A stretch of 64,000 bases of DNA from Saposhnikovia divaricata (taxonomy: Eukaryota; Streptophyta; Magnoliopsida; Apiales; Apiaceae), in assembly GCA_036435485.1 (NCBI GenBank), contig CM071594.1, positions 197,064,216 through 197,128,215 of the forward strand, written 5' to 3'. The translations under genes and the position numbers were made by a program. The notes under the pieces are model-generated. The model was not told the origin of the DNA and did not search any database. It saw only the letters and a list, made by a program, of their open reading frames with translations. Shown here in pieces: positions 61,414 to 64,000 of the stretch (positions within the stretch are counted from its first letter, which is position 1; every line of letters starts with the position of its first letter).

Positions 61414-62332
61414 TCTGATAAGTGCATATTTTTGCATATTTTTATTGCCTATTTATTGCTTGGATTCATATTTTAATAAATTATTTTGTTTTATTTCAGG
61501 AAATTCAAGAAAAAATGAAGAAATTGCAAAATAAAGAAAATAAAGGTCAAGGAAGAAAAAAAGAAGAAGAAGAAGAAGGACCAAAACAAGAAGAAAATGA
61601 AAAGCTAGGGGTGGTGGTGCATTTTGTTATCAAAGAAAATGGATGGCCAAGATTTAACCAACACTAAACCAAATCAATGGCTAGGATTTACCCACACCTA
61701 CCAAAAACCCTAATTTTTCCTATAAATAGGCCTCATCTTCTCTTGTAAAAAAAACACCATTACCTTACATTCTAGAATTATGTTGTAATAGTTCATCTCC
61801 AAAAAATTATAGTTATAATATTTTTTTCTACTTGTAAACACTCCTTATTTTTATGCAATTTCAAGTTTCATTTTAAGTCTTGCATCCCTCTTTCATTCTA
61901 TTTTCCTTATTCTTTATTTCGTTATTTTCGTAAAGTCTCGGGTGGATAAAGTAGCAACGCTAACCACACGGGATTGAAAGTATCGATTTGAAGAATTTGT
62001 TTTCGTAATTTTAATTTCTGTTTTAATTATAGTTAAGCCCCTTTAAATATCAATTTTATTGTGGGTTTGATTATTTTTATTGTAGATTTAATTTTTTATG
62101 TTTTATGTATTAGTGTAATAAATAAAAAAAAAAACAAAATATTAGTTTTAAATTTTCAGTACTTATGTTTCTGTTTGTTTCTGTTAAATTTCGAAGCAGT
62201 TATTCCCCTGTTTATTCGCATAACCCAGCTCTCCCTGTTCGTTTTTTTTTCCTTTCCTTAGTCGAACACAAACATCTCCCCTGTTCTCTCCCCAGTTCCT
62301 TTCCTACATCAAACGAAACCCACTCTTTCTCC

Positions 62333-62423
<91 letters not shown>

Positions 62424-64000
62424 TCTCTTACCTCTGTGTCCTTCCCATCTCCACAAGCACCACAATCCCCTTTCCTTTTCTTCAATTAAATCACCCCAAC
62501 ACCCTTCTTCTCCCCTTTTTCTTTACGATTCCATCAAACCCGGTTCATGTATGCTATGTATTTTCTGTCGATTCTTTTTGTTATGTACTCTTTCAACGAG
62601 TTGTAGTGTTTTAACGAGTTGTAGTGTTTGCCTTTTTGCCGCTGCTGTCGATTCTTTTTGTTCGGTTTTGATTTTCTGTATTTGCTGAATTCGTCCGAGT
62701 AGCTGGGTTTGTAGATAATTGGTGGTTTCGAGTCTGGGTTGTGTTTAACTAATGGGTTTCGTTTTGTTTTCTGTCTCGAACGAAATTTCGTATTGGGTTG
62801 TTTAAATTCGACTTTCCCAAATCAGTCCCAGGAATGTGTTCGCTGTATTGTATTAAGAGTCGAATAATTTGCTGAGTTTGTACTAGGTTTGTTTCGAGTT
62901 TTTCGAGTCCTTGACTGAATTGTTACGGAGTTTTTTTTTAGTTTGTCATTCGTTTTGTTTTTGGTACCTGAATCAACTCGGTTGGGTGTTTGTTAAGTTG
63001 AATTCGCCTCTGTATTGCTGTTTGTTGTTCCCGAGCAGAGTGTATGAGTTCTGAATTCGTTGAGTCCTTGCTGCATTGATAGAGTCGTGGTTTACTATGT
63101 CTGCGTAGTAGTCGTTTGTTTGTAATCGAATTCTGAGTTTGCGATTTGGTAGCTGAGTTCCTGCAAGTTTGTCCGTGTCATTATCACATTGTTTTAGTCA
63201 TTCATTTTGCTAATTTACGTTTTAATATCCTGATTGTTTGTTCCGAATTTCTGATATTACCGAGTTATTTGTTTGTAGATAATTTGTGGAGTCGAGTGGT
63301 ACTTTTAATTTTGGCGGTGTCAGTTTGGTGTCTGCGTGAATGTGTGTTAGTTGTTTATTGCTGCAGCCTGTTTTTGTTCTTCTATGAGTTCAGTTAACAC
63401 CCTTAGTTCGCTGCTTCTGTTTATCGTATTGTTGGTTTATGAGTTGGTATTGTGTCTGAGTTCACCTGTCTGGGTTACTGGGTTACTTATTTTTCTACTG
63501 TTGTTGAATAAATGCTGAGTTCGTTGCTTCATTTTCTGAGTATTAAGTCGACAGTCTGAGTTCTGTGTTATCTGATTTTATCACCAAGTTTCGAGTTGAG
63601 AACTGATTTAGTTCACTGAATTTAATCGTTTGCTTCGCGTTCGGTGTAGTCTATTTTCAGTTTGTGCTGAGTTTGTTTATTTAAAGAATTGTAATCTCTG
63701 AGTCTTGTTTGTTGTTAGTCGAGATGTTTGTTGACACTGTGGTTTGTTGGCTGTTTTTGACTATTGTTTCCGAACGGCACTAAGTTTCCTATTGGCTAAT
63801 GAGATTTACGTTTTCGTTTTTGTGATGTTTCCATGCCGAATTTTAAAAATTTGCTGTAAATAAATTTAATTAGAGAAAATGCAAAAATTCAGTTTTGTTA
63901 GTAGATTAATTTAATTTATATATTGGTCAGTTTGAAAATAGAATAAAAATTATCTTTTTAAAAATAGATTTATTTTTTTTATATAGAATAAAATCCCAAT
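61414..64000 (+). mobile_element. Start of another element, probably a long LTR of an LTR retrotransposon
   Basis: Begins TGATAAGTGCATATTTTTGC exactly where the Sire sequence breaks off, as a newly inserted LTR would. A good core promoter, CCTATAAATAGGCC, lies at about 61718-61731. The rest is T/G-rich, non-coding, with a CT microsatellite and many TGAGTT words. No primer site or second LTR lies within the window, so type and length remain open. Confidence 0.5.
62335..62438. repeat. CT microsatellite
   Basis: About 45 uninterrupted CT dinucleotides followed by ATCTATCTAT and more CT. Downstream of the presumed LTR promoter. Confidence 0.95.

Noticed and set aside
62335..62438. CT tract as a satellite or telomere-related array
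   Set aside because: Simple dinucleotide microsatellite in a presumed LTR leader; no higher-order unit.
1..64000. CRISPR arrays, operons, tRNA or rRNA genes
   Set aside because: This is plant nuclear DNA. No direct-repeat/spacer pattern, no cloverleaf with A/B boxes and no rRNA segments were noticed; tRNA-like words at LTR edges are primer binding sites.

Overview
The window is nuclear DNA from a flowering plant, almost certainly a eudicot. It is AT-rich, has intron-rich genes with GT-AG junctions, and carries plant chromovirus and Sire-type LTR retrotransposons, Stowaway/Tourist/hAT/MULE-like MITEs, a plant ALDH2B-type gene, a receptor-like kinase and two UGT90A-like glycosyltransferases. 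Nothing in it fixes the genus.

Layout. 1-1.8 kb: intergenic, with a decayed MITE and a 5'-truncated LINE tail. 1.83-6.58 kb (+): complete 11-exon mitochondrial aldehyde dehydrogenase gene with a Tourist-like MITE in intron 1. 8.6-11.3 kb (-): complete 8-exon receptor-like kinase whose stop codon sits inside the target duplication of a hAT-type MITE. 11.75-12.2 kb: long-inverted-repeat element. 12.36-37.80 kb: nested LTR retrotransposons. The outer element (+, TSD CTAGT) has 2.1 kb LTRs around only about 171 bp of non-coding interior. Its left LTR is split by a 21 kb insertion (-, TSD GTAAT) of a chromodomain Ty3/gypsy element arranged LTR-interior-LTR-interior-LTR, with both polyproteins broken by point lesions. 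38.4-43.1 kb (-): two UGT90A-like genes in tandem; one lacks 28 residues including the catalytic histidine. Between them lie a hAT-like element and a short relic resembling the last exon of the neighbouring TOG gene. 43.47-44.19 kb: two MITEs upstream of the second UGT. 45.1-48.4 kb (-): TOG/HEAT-repeat gene with a probable 5'UTR intron and one GC-AG intron. 49.05-61.41 kb (-): decayed Sire-type Ty1/copia element with a large post-pol ORF, followed by the interior end of a second copy across a shared LTR. 61.41-64 kb: start of another element (probably the 5' LTR of a long LTR retrotransposon), with a CT microsatellite, running off the window.

The host genes are functionally unrelated: aldehyde oxidation, signalling at the membrane, small-molecule glycosylation and probable tubulin binding. 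LTR elements fill the spaces between genes, while MITEs sit in introns or near gene ends. By eye, the inner gypsy LTRs differ least (under about 1% in the parts compared), and the outer LTR pair and the Sire pair by about 2%, which agrees with the nesting order.

Most worth a second look: (1) a stem-loop exactly 18 nt upstream of the 3' LTR in both gypsy families, where stem bases differ but pairing is kept; (2) about 25 copies of the octamer CAGAGTTT across coding, spacer and LTR parts of the Sire element; (3) the two shared-LTR retroelement arrays; (4) the UGT copy without its catalytic histidine; (5) the MITE inserted at the kinase stop codon.
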